Numbered from the stretch's first letter, positions 8,238-18,112 are shown. The stretch: DNA of 64,000 nt from Caccoplasma sp905210875 (GCA_963931635.1 OZ007034.1:2790001-2854000); one strand, 5' to 3'. Numbers and translations are program-made. Notes: generated by a model from the letters alone, not told the origin.

Positions 8238-9037
8238 ATAGTCGGAAGAACGACGCCACACAAAGTTTTTGGGAACATCTCGATGACCTGCGTGCTTGCC
8301 TTATAAAAATAGTCCTGGTCGTCCTGGTGCTGGGTATCGCGGCTTTCCTGTTCAAAGAAGAACTCTTTACCGTCATACTCGGTCCGCAAAACGAGCACTT
8401 CATTACCTACCGTCTTCTTGACAAAATAGGGAGCATCTGGGGTGCAGTGGCGGCACCGTTCTCGGTCGAACTCATCAATACGGGCCTAGCCCGGCAATTC
8501 ACGACACACATGACGGCCGCCATATATGCGGCTGTCTTGTGTGCATCGCCTTATATTCTCTACCAGCTGTTCCGATTTGTTTCGCCGGCACTTTACGTGA
8601 ACGAGAAAAAATATGTCGTGCGGGCCGTCTCGTACAGTTATCTGCTGTTCATGTGCGGCGTATTGCTGAGTTATTTTCTCATCTTTCCGCTGACATTCCG
8701 TTTTCTCGGGACCTACCAGGTAAGCCCCGAGGTAGCTAATCTCATCACCCTGCAATCCTACATGGACACGCTCATGACCATCACCCTCATGATGGGTGTC
8801 TTGTTTGAGATTCCCATCTTATGCTGGCTGTTTGCCCGCTTGGGTATTCTCACCGAGGCGTTCATGCGAAAATATCGCCGACACGCCATCGTGGTCATAC
8901 TCGTCATTGCCGCCATCATCACCCCCACGGCCGACGTGTTTACACTCTCAATCGTCTCCCTGCCCATATACCTGCTCTACGAGAGTAGCATCTGCATCGT
9001 GCGGCGCTCCCAGAGAAAAGAAATTCAAAATTCTTAA
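8234..9037 (+). CDS. tatC: Sec-independent translocase subunit TatC
   Basis: The 267-residue protein has six membrane segments and the TatC hallmarks: SFWEHLDDLRACLIKI at the N-terminus, a conserved FRFVSPALYVNEKKYV loop, the FGVLLSYFLIFPLTFRFLG-type third helix, and FEIPILCWLFARLGILT followed by a RRHAIVVILVIAAIITPTADVF helix. TatC binds the twin-arginine signal and recruits TatA. The gene overlaps tatA by four bases. It is the last gene of the operon that begins at 1165 and is convergent with the AraC gene after it. No TatB-like gene is seen, as is usual in Bacteroidetes, where TatA serves both roles. Confidence 0.95.
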   Translation: MNSRKNDATQSFWEHLDDLRACLIKIVLVVLVLGIAAFLFKEELFTVILGPQNEHFITYRLLDKIGSIWGAVAAPFSVELINTGLARQFTTHMTAAIYAAVLCASPYILYQLFRFVSPALYVNEKKYVVRAVSYSYLLFMCGVLLSYFLIFPLTFRFLGTYQVSPEVANLITLQSYMDTLMTITLMMGVLFEIPILCWLFARLGILTEAFMRKYRRHAIVVILVIAAIITPTADVFTLSIVSLPIYLLYESSICIVRRSQRKEIQNS

Positions 9038-9079
9038 TTCCCTTGTACCTGTCGTTGCGAGCAGAAAATCCCGAAGGAT

Positions 9080-10018
9080 TTAACTGTTGCGATACTTCAA
9101 TGGTGAAAGGCCGGTCGAAGCCTTGAAATATTTCCCGAAAAACGACGGATTAGGAAAATGCAGCATTTCACTCACCTGCTGCACGGTATACTCTCCGCTT
9201 TTAAGCAAAGCTTTTGCTTCGAAAATCACGTAATCCCGTATCCAGTCGCCGGCATAGCGTCCGCTTACACGATAAATTACCTGCGACAGATATTTGGGTG
9301 TAACACACAACCTGTCGGCATAGTACGATATACTGCGCTCTCGGGCATAATGCTGGCGTACTTCCTTGATAAATCTGTCGTACAGTTGCATGGAACGATT
9401 TTGGGGACGCTCTGCCCTCTCCATTGTCTGTAACAAAACGATGGAAAGCACATTGCAAAAAAATATTTGCACATAGCTGTTGATAATAACCGTCCTAAAC
9501 TGTGAGTAACGGGGATTCTCCATTTTCTCCCACAACTGAGTATAAAGGGCTACAAACTCCTGTGTATCGTGTGCATCAAGACTCATCTTGTAATGATTGG
9601 AAACATCGACTTTCTGCATCAAAAGTTTATCAAGCTCTATCTTTGGGATATAGTCGATATTTGAAAAGGCAATCATGGCCGCCCGGCAATCTTCGCTTAT
9701 TTCCAAACACTCTCCTATGGAATTGGGCAGAAGCAATAAAAGATCATTTGCTTCCATCACATAATCATTCAGATTCACGCGAATACGCATTCGACCTTGC
9801 CAACAAAACAGTAAAAGCGTAAAAGATATTTTAAAAGGGTTTCCCGAGGCAATCCAGTTTCCGGCATCATTGCTTATGGAATTTTCTGTCCCGGCCAAAT
9901 TATCTCCCAGCATTATTTCATTGTCAATCATGAGAGTATGCCCCGTATGGGGCAACATGGCAAGATGCAACTGCTGTGAGAAAGAGATTGTACTCACCTC
10001 CATATTCTTCATATACAT
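9080..10018 (-). CDS. AraC-family transcriptional regulator
   Basis: The 312-residue protein has an N-terminal cupin-like sensory region (residues 1-200) and a C-terminal AraC double helix-turn-helix. The latter shows SYYADRLCVTPKYLSQVIYRVSGRYAGDWI, then YTVQQVSEMLHFPNPSFFGKYFKASTGLSPLKYR. The gene points away from the RND efflux operon that starts at 10168, with about 150 bases between them that hold -7 boxes for both directions. By position it is the likely regulator of that pump, perhaps in response to a pump substrate or bile-type compound, but the effector is unknown. The start at 10018 is the first ATG; another at 10012 is possible. Confidence 0.85.
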   Translation of the reverse strand: MYMKNMEVSTISFSQQLHLAMLPHTGHTLMIDNEIMLGDNLAGTENSISNDAGNWIASGNPFKISFTLLLFCWQGRMRIRVNLNDYVMEANDLLLLLPNSIGECLEISEDCRAAMIAFSNIDYIPKIELDKLLMQKVDVSNHYKMSLDAHDTQEFVALYTQLWEKMENPRYSQFRTVIINSYVQIFFCNVLSIVLLQTMERAERPQNRSMQLYDRFIKEVRQHYARERSISYYADRLCVTPKYLSQVIYRVSGRYAGDWIRDYVIFEAKALLKSGEYTVQQVSEMLHFPNPSFFGKYFKASTGLSPLKYRNS

Positions 10019-10032
10019 GTATTCTTATAGGA

Positions 10033-10040
10033 CAAATATA
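10033..10040 (-). promoter_or_regulatory. Candidate -7 box for the AraC gene
   Basis: On the - strand this reads TATATTTG, an exact fit to TAnnTTTG, about 15 bases before the AraC start. No TTTG is seen at the usual distance upstream. Confidence 0.4.
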
Positions 10041-10130
10041 TGTCAAAAGATTCGTATATATCTTCTTAAAATACATCTTTTAGGCTATTTTTACCTCCAT
10101 ATCGATGTTTTTTACTCCTGTATTAAGGTC

Positions 10131-10138
10131 TACCTTTG
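10131..10138 (+). promoter_or_regulatory. Candidate -7 box for the RND efflux operon
   Basis: TACCTTTG fits TAnnTTTG. It lies 30 bases before the ATG of the adaptor gene and rules out the upstream in-frame codon at 10105 as the start. It is within the divergent region shared with the AraC gene. Confidence 0.45.
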
Positions 10139-10167
10139 AGGCATCAAATTATTTAACCAACCATATA

Positions 10168-11232
10168 ATGAAAACAACACCGATATTTTGTGTACTGTCG
10201 TTATTGTTCCTTTTCCCGGCCTGCCACGGTGGAAAAGAAGAGAACCCATTGATAAGAAGCGTAGAATCGACGCGACCGGCTACCCTGTCGGCCTACGCCA
10301 GCAAATCGTTTTCGGGAGTCGTCAAAGAGGGAAAAGAGATAAGTTTAGGATTCAAAACCCCCGGCCAGATTACAAAGATCCTTGTCAAAGAAGGAGACCG
10401 GGTAGAAGAAGGCCAGTTGCTCGCCACGCTCGACGACGCCGATTACAAATTGGGCGTAGAAGCCATAGAGATACAGTACGACCAGCTGAAAAAGGAGGTC
10501 GACCGCATGAAACTGCTCTACGAAAACAACAGTATCTCGGGAAACGACTACGACAAGGCTACATCGGGACTTGCCCAGGTCGCCGTACAATTGCAAAGCA
10601 ACCGGAACAAACTCGATTACACCCGACTCTATGCACCGGCCAGTGGATATATACAAAGTGTCAATTTTGAAACCGCAGAGATGGTCGATGCCGGCACTCC
10701 GGTGTTTACACTGCTCGACACCAGACAGATGGAGGTTACGGTCGACATTCCTACCTCACTCTATACACAACAGAATCGAATCAACAGCATTACATGCCGC
10801 TCGGTACTTTCGTCGGAGAAAAAGATGCCCATGCAACTGGTGAGCATTACCCCCAAGGCCGACGGAAACCAACTCTATAAAATGACTTTGGAATTTGAGA
10901 AAAAACCGGGACGAGAAATCACTCCGGGCATGAATATCGATGTAGAACTTCGTCTCCGCCATCGGACTTCGTCGCAGGCATATACCCTACCGCTTCACTG
11001 CATATTCAGCCACGAGGGACAGAATTGTGTGTGGGTCATAAACAACGACTCGACCGTTTCGCGCCACGTCGTTTCGCTCGACGGGACCGATGAAGAGGGA
11101 AGAGCGATTGTCGTCGATGGCCTCTCTGGCGACGAACAGATTGTCAATGCCGGTGTCAATGCCCTGCGAGACAATGAGAAGGTGCGCATCATCGAACCCG
11201 TATCGCCAACCAATGTAGGAGGACTGCTGTAA
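10168..11232 (+). CDS. RND efflux periplasmic adaptor (membrane fusion) lipoprotein
   Basis: The 354-residue protein begins with a lipoprotein signal (MKTTPIFCVLSLLFLFPAC). It shows the usual adaptor order: lipoyl half (GQITKILVKEGDRVEEGQLLATLDDADY), alpha-hairpin, second lipoyl half (LYAPASGYIQSVNFETAEMVDAGTPVFTLLD), beta-barrel and membrane-proximal domain. Adaptors join the inner-membrane pump to the TolC channel. The ATG at 10168 was chosen because it starts the signal and lies after the promoter box. The stop overlaps the pump gene start (TAATG), so the three genes form a coupled operon. Confidence 0.92.
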   Translation: MKTTPIFCVLSLLFLFPACHGGKEENPLIRSVESTRPATLSAYASKSFSGVVKEGKEISLGFKTPGQITKILVKEGDRVEEGQLLATLDDADYKLGVEAIEIQYDQLKKEVDRMKLLYENNSISGNDYDKATSGLAQVAVQLQSNRNKLDYTRLYAPASGYIQSVNFETAEMVDAGTPVFTLLDTRQMEVTVDIPTSLYTQQNRINSITCRSVLSSEKKMPMQLVSITPKADGNQLYKMTLEFEKKPGREITPGMNIDVELRLRHRTSSQAYTLPLHCIFSHEGQNCVWVINNDSTVSRHVVSLDGTDEEGRAIVVDGLSGDEQIVNAGVNALRDNEKVRIIEPVSPTNVGGLL

Positions 11233-14200
11233 TGAATATCACCCGATTTTTTATCAACCGCCCTACCCTCTTCTGGTCGTTAATGGCGGGTATCATCATT
11301 GCCGGTGTTCTGGCGTTCATACAGATGCCCAAACTCGAAGACCCTGCCGTGGCCACCAAACAGGCCATGGTTGTGATACCCTGGCCGGGAGCCAACGCCC
11401 ACGAAATAGAGCTCAAAGTAGCCCAGGTCATGGAAGAGGAGCTGCGCGCTCTGCCCGATGTCAAGAAAATAAAGACCGAGTGTCAGAACGGAAACGCCAT
11501 GATTACGGTCGAATTCCAGATGACCGTCTTGCTCTCTGACCTGGAACAGCACTTCGACCTGCTGCGACGTAAAGTAAACGATGCCAAGGCCAAACTGCCC
11601 GCCGGCTGCTACGACCCCATCGTAATCGACGACATGATGGACGTTTACGGTATTTTCTATGCCCTTACGGCCGATGGTTACGAATATCCCGACATGTATA
11701 AATATGCCAAGCTCATTCGTCGGGAACTGCTGGGTGTCAAAGGAGTGAAACGCATCATCATCGCCGGCAATCGCGACGAGAGCATAAATATCATACTCCC
11801 CAAGGAGAAAATATCGCGTAACGGACTCATTCCGACACAACTCATGATGTCGTTGCAAAATGCAGGGAAACCCATCGACGCGGGCAATTACCAGCAGGGT
11901 CCCGACCGCATACCGCTGCGCATCGATGGCGCTATCGAGAATGAAGACGACATACGCAACCTGCTTATCAGCACGATGAACGGGAAACAGTTGAGACTGG
12001 GCGATCTTGCCACCGTAGAGCGCAGCTACACCGAACCGCAACGCAACGGATTCTTTGTCGACGGCAAACCGGCCATCTCCATCTGCATCGCCATGGAGAA
12101 CGACGCCATAGTTCCCGACGTGGGAAAAGCGGTCGATGCCCGACTGGCCGAAGTGATGGAACAGGTTCCTGCCGGCATGGAAATCGACAAGATATTTTTT
12201 CAGCCCGACAAGGTCGACGATGCCATCAACTCGTTTATGCTCAACCTGCTGGAATCGGTGCTTATCGTCATTCTCGTACTGATATTCACCATGGGATTCC
12301 GCAGTGGAGTGATCATCGGTTTCGGACTGGTACTCACCATTGCTGTGTCGTTTCCCATACTACTGGTGTGCGGTACCACCCTGCAACGCATTTCGTTGGG
12401 AGCGTTCATCGTAGCCATGGGTATGCTTGTCGATAACGCCATCGTCATCATGGACGGTATACTCATCGACAAGAAACGCGGCCTCGGCCCCAAGACCTAC
12501 CTCTACCGGATAGGGAAAAATACCGCTCTGCCGCTACTGGGCGCCACAGTCATTGCCGTGGCAACATTTATAGGCATATACCTCTCGCCCGACTCGGCCG
12601 GAGAATATGCCGGCGACCTCTTCCTCGTGCTGTGCGTAAGTCTGCTGGCCAGCTGGGTACTGGCCCTTATACAAGTGCCCATGTGTGCCAAATCGTGGCT
12701 CGCACCGCGAGAAAAGCCGGGAAGCGACGAAACGTGCCTGAACTCTCCGGTGCATCGCTTCGTGCGCCGCACCATCACAACGCTTATCGCCTATAAGAAA
12801 ACCACCATTGCCGTTGCCGTCGCTCTGCTTCTGCTGTCGGGTTATGGCATGACCAAAGTAAAAAACCTCTTCTTCCCCGACTTCGATTACAGCCAGTTTG
12901 TCATTGAATATTTCCGCCCGGCACAGACCAGCCCCAACGACGTAAAAGCCGACCTGCTCGACATAAGCCGCAAGCTCAAAGAAAACTCCGACATAGAAAG
13001 AGTCTCGGCCAGTATGGGCAGCGCACCGGCACACTATTGCCTTGTACGCCCCATGACTGCGGGTGGCGACAGCTACGGCGAACTTATTGTCGACTGTAAA
13101 GACTACGCCACGGTCGTAAAGGTGATTCCTGTCGTATTGAAACAGTTGAGAGAGGAATATCCCGACGCTTATATCCGCGCCCGTAAATACAACTTCTCCA
13201 TATCGACCTCCCACACGGTCGAAGTGGAATTTGCGGGCCCCGACCCTGCCATACTTCGCGACCTGAGCCGGCAAGCCGAAGAGATTATGCGCCGCAGCCC
13301 CTACATCGATCCCTATTCGGTCGAGAACAACTGGAAACCTCAGGGTAAAACGCTGGTAGCCGAATATCTGCAACAAGATGCACTACGGGCCGGCATCAAC
13401 CGCAGCGATGTGGGCAACGCGCTGATGGCAGCGACCGACGGTCTGCCGGTGGGTGTCATCTACGAGCAGGACCGCATACTCCCCATCAAACTGATGGTCA
13501 GAAACAACGACGGAAGCCGCATCACACAGGTCGAAGATATCCCCGTATGGAGCATGATGAATATGAGCATCGACGAAGAAGAGATGCAGAAAGCCATTTC
13601 CGGGGGTAAAGGCATTGATGAGCTGCAAGACGAGATGTTCCGCAGTACCCCCCTCAGCAATGTGGCACCGGAGATACGGCTCGACTGGGAAGAGTGCTGT
13701 GTGATGCGCCTTAACGGGAAAAGGGTCATCGAAGCCGAGTGCGACCCCAACCCCGAACGATCCGACGCCACACCGGCCAAGGCAGTGGAAAGCATCAGGG
13801 AAGAAATAGAATCCATACCCCTGCCCGATGGCTACGAAATGCGATGGGTGGGCGAAGGCGAACTGCAAGGCGAAGCCATCTTGCACCTGATGAAATATGT
13901 ACCGCTCACCCTTTTCCTCATTTTGGGAATACTGTTGCTGCTCTTCAACAACTGGAAGAAGGTGGGGCTCATACTTCTCTGTCTGCCTTTTGTCGTGTGC
14001 GGTATTGTACCCTCGCTCTACTTCCTGCAACAGCCGTTCACGTTCATGGCCATCATCGGCATGATGGGTCTCATGGGTATGATGGTCAAGAATGCCATCG
14101 TTCTCGTCGATGAAATCAACCGGCTCATCAATGAGGAACACCAAGTGCCCTATCACGCGGTGATCGAAGCCACGGTATCCCGTGTGCGCCCCGTACTCAT

Positions 14201-14369
14201 GGCCTCACTCACGACCATTGTCGGCATGATACCCCTTGTGGGCGACCCCATGTACGGCTCCATGGCCATAACCATCATGGGCGGACTCACCGTGGGGACA
14301 ATCATTACCCTCATACTCCTACCGCTGTTTTACACGGCATTGTTCCACATAAAAAAACCTTGTGAATGA
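11232..14369 (+). CDS. RND efflux pump, inner membrane subunit (HAE-type)
   Basis: At 1045 residues this has the normal AcrB-like length. The N-terminus is MNITRFFINRPTLFWSLMAG, followed by the porter region and two groups of membrane helices. The TM4 signature reads GMLVDNAIVIMDG, and the twin position near the C-terminus reads MGMMVKNAIVLVDEI; both carry the acidic and asparagine residues expected for proton relay in drug exporters rather than the DFG form of metal pumps. The protein uses the proton gradient to export hydrophobic compounds through its adaptor and TolC partners, the flanking genes. Substrates cannot be predicted from sequence alone. Confidence 0.93.
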   Translation: MNITRFFINRPTLFWSLMAGIIIAGVLAFIQMPKLEDPAVATKQAMVVIPWPGANAHEIELKVAQVMEEELRALPDVKKIKTECQNGNAMITVEFQMTVLLSDLEQHFDLLRRKVNDAKAKLPAGCYDPIVIDDMMDVYGIFYALTADGYEYPDMYKYAKLIRRELLGVKGVKRIIIAGNRDESINIILPKEKISRNGLIPTQLMMSLQNAGKPIDAGNYQQGPDRIPLRIDGAIENEDDIRNLLISTMNGKQLRLGDLATVERSYTEPQRNGFFVDGKPAISICIAMENDAIVPDVGKAVDARLAEVMEQVPAGMEIDKIFFQPDKVDDAINSFMLNLLESVLIVILVLIFTMGFRSGVIIGFGLVLTIAVSFPILLVCGTTLQRISLGAFIVAMGMLVDNAIVIMDGILIDKKRGLGPKTYLYRIGKNTALPLLGATVIAVATFIGIYLSPDSAGEYAGDLFLVLCVSLLASWVLALIQVPMCAKSWLAPREKPGSDETCLNSPVHRFVRRTITTLIAYKKTTIAVAVALLLLSGYGMTKVKNLFFPDFDYSQFVIEYFRPAQTSPNDVKADLLDISRKLKENSDIERVSASMGSAPAHYCLVRPMTAGGDSYGELIVDCKDYATVVKVIPVVLKQLREEYPDAYIRARKYNFSISTSHTVEVEFAGPDPAILRDLSRQAEEIMRRSPYIDPYSVENNWKPQGKTLVAEYLQQDALRAGINRSDVGNALMAATDGLPVGVIYEQDRILPIKLMVRNNDGSRITQVEDIPVWSMMNMSIDEEEMQKAISGGKGIDELQDEMFRSTPLSNVAPEIRLDWEECCVMRLNGKRVIEAECDPNPERSDATPAKAVESIREEIESIPLPDGYEMRWVGEGELQGEAILHLMKYVPLTLFLILGILLLLFNNWKKVGLILLCLPFVVCGIVPSLYFLQQPFTFMAIIGMMGLMGMMVKNAIVLVDEINRLINEEHQVPYHAVIEATVSRVRPVLMASLTTIVGMIPLVGDPMYGSMAITIMGGLTVGTIITLILLPLFYTALFHIKKPCE

Positions 14370-15715
14370 AACCCAACACCTCTAAATCCATACACAGGGG
14401 GAGCCTGGCCAAGGCTACCCTTTTCACCGCGGTAACCCTGCTCCTGCCGCACATGACCACCGCGCAAACGGCACTGGTTCTCTCCCAGTCGCAGTGCCGG
14501 GAGATGGCCCTTGCACACAATGAGGCCCTGCAAAAGGCCGATAACGACCTGCGCAAGGCCGAGCTTGATAAAGCCATTGCCTTCACCTCCTATCTACCTG
14601 CCATCGAAAGCAGCGCCACGGGTGCTTATGTCGTGGAAGACATCGATATGATGGGCATGCAGATGCAGATGAAAGGCACCTACATGGCCGGCATCACGCT
14701 GACCCAGCCTCTCTATGCGGGAGGGAAAATCATAGCCGGCAACAAACTGGCCCGCATAGGGGTGGAATGCGCGGCCGAAAACCAACGCAAGACCCGCATG
14801 CAGGTCATTGCCGATGCCGACAACGCCTACTGGACCTACCTGGCCACCTGCCGGAAAATTGCCATGCTCGAAAGTTATGTCCAACAAATAGACACCCTCT
14901 ACCAGCAGACCCGGGTCGGCGTCTCGGCCCAAATGGCAACGACCAACGACCTCCTGCGCATCGAGGCCAAACGCAGTGAAATCAATTACCAGCTGCAAAA
15001 GGCCCGCAATGGCGTGAACCTGTGCCGACTGGCCCTGTGCAATGTCATCGGAGCCGATCTCGACACCGAAATCACACTCTCCGACACTGTCATCGCAGTT
15101 ACGCCACCTCTCGACCTCGATGCCGACATTTCGCAACGTCCCGAGCTGAAACTGCTGCAAAAGCAGGTCGAAGCTCAACAGCAACAGATAAAGTTGACCC
15201 GCGCCGAAATGCTCCCCACCGCCGGACTCAGTCTGGGCTACACCTACTACGGCAACATCAAGTTGAAGGGAATGACAGCCGACCCTATGGGAAACCCGAT
15301 TCCCTACACACAGAAATTTGAAGACGGATTTACCGTAGGCATGGTATCGGTATCGATTCCTATCCTGCATTGGGGGGCCAATTTCAAAAAGATAAAACAG
15401 TCGAAGTATCAGTTGCGCAACGCCGAACTCGATTTGTCGCAAAACCGCCGGTTGCTCACTATCGAGGCCCAACAGGCGCGACAAAATCTTACTGAGGGCT
15501 TTGCCATGATAGAAACGGCGCGCTTGGGTTGCCAACAAGCCCGGGAGAACCTGCGGGTCATGCAGAATTGCTACCGCAACCAGATGGCAACGCTCACCGA
15601 CCTGCTCGATGCCCAATCGCAATGGCAACAGGCCGAGAGCAACCTCATCGAGGCACAGACACAGTATAAAATCTACGAAACAGAATTCCGTCGCACCACG
15701 GGACGACTGGAATAA
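14366..15715 (+). CDS. TolC-family outer membrane channel of the RND operon
   Basis: This 449-residue protein has an N-terminal signal (LLLPHMTTAQTA) and two TolC-like halves. The repeated signature occurs as SQSQCREMALAHNEALQKADNDLRKAELDK near the N-terminus and as TARLGCQQARENLRVMQNCYRNQMATLTDLLDAQSQ near the end. It starts four bases inside the pump gene and is the outer-membrane exit of the same tripartite system. A strong terminator follows directly after the stop. Confidence 0.9.
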   Translation: MKPNTSKSIHRGSLAKATLFTAVTLLLPHMTTAQTALVLSQSQCREMALAHNEALQKADNDLRKAELDKAIAFTSYLPAIESSATGAYVVEDIDMMGMQMQMKGTYMAGITLTQPLYAGGKIIAGNKLARIGVECAAENQRKTRMQVIADADNAYWTYLATCRKIAMLESYVQQIDTLYQQTRVGVSAQMATTNDLLRIEAKRSEINYQLQKARNGVNLCRLALCNVIGADLDTEITLSDTVIAVTPPLDLDADISQRPELKLLQKQVEAQQQQIKLTRAEMLPTAGLSLGYTYYGNIKLKGMTADPMGNPIPYTQKFEDGFTVGMVSVSIPILHWGANFKKIKQSKYQLRNAELDLSQNRRLLTIEAQQARQNLTEGFAMIETARLGCQQARENLRVMQNCYRNQMATLTDLLDAQSQWQQAESNLIEAQTQYKIYETEFRRTTGRLE

Positions 15716-15720
15716 ATCGC

Positions 15721-15763
15721 AGAGAAGCGTAGACCTTTTTGTGGTCTACGCTTCTCTATTTTT
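15721..15763 (+). terminator. Rho-independent terminator of the RND operon
   Basis: A perfect 15-bp stem (AGAGAAGCGTAGACC at 15721-15735 with its complement at 15743-15757) is followed by ATTTTT. It lies 5 bases after the TolC stop. The rest of the 320-base gap up to 16037 holds only a short tandem GTTGAAAA repeat near 15853-15870 and no recognisable gene. Confidence 0.88.
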
Positions 15764-16037
15764 ACTCATAATCTTCCCAGCACGCACGAGAGTGCGTGGA
15801 ATGACCGATACGAACGGCACTCTGCCATTGTCTCTACCTACACCTCTCCGTTGAAAAGTTGAAAAGTTGAAAAGGCAAATACAGAACAACCGCACCGGTA
15901 TGCCATACTTTTTTGATGGATTTCTGAAATAATATTTCTAACTTGCAGCCCTAAAAATCAGACACACGACGCCCCGCTGACAAATGGTCGTACCGTACTC
16001 GGCAAATGAGGCAGACGTCAATCAACACCTGCAAGAC

Positions 16038-17006
16038 ATGAAACAGACATTTCTGAACGTCCTTCTTCTACTGACTCTCACTCTGGCAACGAGTTGCCAG
16101 GAAAGTGCTGAACACCCCGACACCGCCGCCTCGGTGTTCGTCCCCGCACAACCGTCTTACGCCGACAGCACCATGTGGCACATCGTCCTGAACGACACCG
16201 GTACAGGTGCCGATGTATTCTACATCGTGTCGACATGGGAATATGACTGGCACACCGACGACGGCATCGTGTCGCACCACGCCGACCCGTCGAACCCCGA
16301 GCACCGCTCCGACATGGATACCGAGATAAGTCGGGCAGCCCAATACATGGCCGACGGCAACAACTTCTATGCCCCCTTCTACCGGCACATTACACTCAAC
16401 TCATGGGCCACACTCAACGAAGACACGATAAACCGCCGCTACTTCGAGGTGGCTTTTGTCGACGTGAAGAATGCCTTTGACTACTACATGACACACTACA
16501 ACAACGGCCGGCCGTTTATTCTCGCCGGATTCAGCCAAGGAGGAAAATCGGTGGTCGAACTGCTGAAAACCCTGCCCGAAGATACCCGCTCCCGCCTGGT
16601 CGCCGCCTATGTGCTCGGCTACAAGGTTACCCCCGACGACGTAGCGCAGGCACCGTGGATTGTCGCCGCACAAGACTCGACCGACACGGGTGTAACCATC
16701 TGCTACAACTCCGTCTCCGACGTGAAATATGTAAAGCCCATCGTATGCGAGTCTAATATCATGTGCATCAATCCGGTAAACTGGCGTACCGATGCTACTC
16801 CGGCACAACTCCACGACACCATCACGGTAACCCTTTCGCCCGAATACAAGGTTCTCGTTCTCGACGGATACGACGGCAGCAGCCTGCCCAACATTCTCGA
16901 CATACTCAACGTGGGCGACTATCACGGCGTAGAGCCCTGGATGTACAGCGAATGTCTACGCCGCAACTTCAAGCAGCGCATCGAGGCCTTCCGGGCCCGC
17001 CAGTGA
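16038..17006 (+). CDS. DUF3089 family alpha/beta-hydrolase-like lipoprotein
   Basis: The 322-residue protein begins with a lipoprotein signal (MKQTFLNVLLLLTLTLATSC). The mature part matches DUF3089: YADSTMWHIVLNDTGTGADVFYIVSTWEYDW near the start and the nucleophile elbow ILAGFSQGGKSVVELL in the centre, which carries the GxSxG-type serine of alpha/beta hydrolases. Later GVTICYNSVSD and FKQRIEAF are family-like. The start at 16038 was taken because it opens the signal peptide. An esterase-like role at the cell envelope is inferred; no substrate is known. It stands alone, with a terminator before it and a convergent gene after it. Confidence 0.75.
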   Translation: MKQTFLNVLLLLTLTLATSCQESAEHPDTAASVFVPAQPSYADSTMWHIVLNDTGTGADVFYIVSTWEYDWHTDDGIVSHHADPSNPEHRSDMDTEISRAAQYMADGNNFYAPFYRHITLNSWATLNEDTINRRYFEVAFVDVKNAFDYYMTHYNNGRPFILAGFSQGGKSVVELLKTLPEDTRSRLVAAYVLGYKVTPDDVAQAPWIVAAQDSTDTGVTICYNSVSDVKYVKPIVCESNIMCINPVNWRTDATPAQLHDTITVTLSPEYKVLVLDGYDGSSLPNILDILNVGDYHGVEPWMYSECLRRNFKQRIEAFRARQ

Positions 17007-17040
17007 GCGCCCGGCACGGCAAGTCGCCCCACAAACGGCC

Positions 17041-18081
17041 TCACCGGCGAGCGGTTATCGCCACCTTTATCACTCCGTCGAGCCGGTTCTCAAAAATACG
17101 GTAAGCCTCTTCTATATCGTCGAGCGCAAAACGATGCGTGATGAGAGGCGTAGTGTCTATGCGTCCGGCGGCTATGAGGTCGAGTATCTCGGCACAGTCG
17201 CAACCGTCTACTCCACCGGTCTTGAAGGTAAGATTCTTGCCGTACATCTCGGGCAGAGGCAATACCTGCGGCTTGTCATACAAGGCAACAATCGTAACAA
17301 CGGCATTGGGCCGGGCACACTCCCAGGCCAGCCTGAATGAGTCGTCGCTACCGGCTACCTCCAATACCACATCGGCTCCCCCCCGCTCGCAACGGCGACG
17401 TATCGTCGGGAGGCACTCCTCGGGCGAGACCACCTCTACCCCGGGATAATGGCGTCTCACAAAAGCGGCCCGTTCGGGCGACTTCTCACACACGATAATA
17501 CGCTGCGGCCCGTGCAGTTGCGCACACAGAAGGGTGCAGATACCCGTCGGCCCCGCCCCGATAATCAGTACCGTATCGTCGGGCTTGATTTCGGAGATGC
17601 GCGCCGCCCAGAATCCCGTGGCCAGAATATCACCCACAAACAGGGCCTGCTCATCGCTCACCCCATCGGGAATACGGTTGAGTCCGCTGTCGGCATAAGG
17701 CACACGCACATACTCGGCCTGACCGCCGTCGATGCGGCAGCCGAGCGCCCAGCCGCCGTGAGGGTCGGTACAGTTGTTTACAAAACCACGACGGCAGAAA
17801 AAACATTCGCCGCAGAAGGTCTCCACATTTACCGTAACACGGTCGCCCGGCCTGACGGTACGCACCTCGGCGCCCACCTGCTCGACAACTCCCACCATCT
17901 CGTGGCCCACGATAATGCCGGGCACGGCACGCGGCACACTGCCATGCTTGATGTGAAGGTCGCTCGTACAGATACTGCCCAACGTTACTCTCACCACGGC
18001 ATCGCGGGCATCGACAACCATCGGTACCGGCCGCTCCTGCAAGGCAAAGCGCCCCGGAGCTACATATACATATCCCAACAT
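17041..18081 (-). CDS. Zinc-dependent alcohol dehydrogenase (MDR family)
   Basis: The 346-residue protein is a medium-chain dehydrogenase. The catalytic zinc site is seen as SICTSDLHIKHG (C38) and GHEMVGVVEQVG; a structural zinc loop reads CGECFFCRRGFVNNC. The Rossmann motif GAGPTGICTLLCAQ binds NAD(P). The ATG at 18081 (MLGYVYVAP) is preferred over an upstream codon at 18117 because it fits the family N-terminus and follows a -7 box. It probably oxidises or reduces a sugar alcohol or secondary alcohol, in line with sorbitol or threonine dehydrogenase relatives. It is a single-gene unit, convergent with the DUF3089 gene. Confidence 0.85.
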   Translation of the reverse strand: MLGYVYVAPGRFALQERPVPMVVDARDAVVRVTLGSICTSDLHIKHGSVPRAVPGIIVGHEMVGVVEQVGAEVRTVRPGDRVTVNVETFCGECFFCRRGFVNNCTDPHGGWALGCRIDGGQAEYVRVPYADSGLNRIPDGVSDEQALFVGDILATGFWAARISEIKPDDTVLIIGAGPTGICTLLCAQLHGPQRIIVCEKSPERAAFVRRHYPGVEVVSPEECLPTIRRRCERGGADVVLEVAGSDDSFRLAWECARPNAVVTIVALYDKPQVLPLPEMYGKNLTFKTGGVDGCDCAEILDLIAAGRIDTTPLITHRFALDDIEEAYRIFENRLDGVIKVAITARR

Positions 18082-18104
18082 AAATCTTCGTTTTTCTCTT
18101 TCTA

Positions 18105-18112
18105 CAAATTTA
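18105..18112 (-). promoter_or_regulatory. Candidate -7 box for the alcohol dehydrogenase
   Basis: On the - strand this reads TAAATTTG, a fit to TAnnTTTG, 24 bases before the chosen ATG. No matching -33 box was found. Confidence 0.38.

Noticed and set aside
13383..14156. Long antisense open frame opposite the RND pump gene
   Set aside because: It mirrors the GC-rich codon pattern of the pump gene and has no recognisable domain; the same holds for antisense frames at 11280-12041, 12534-13376 and 14594-15628.
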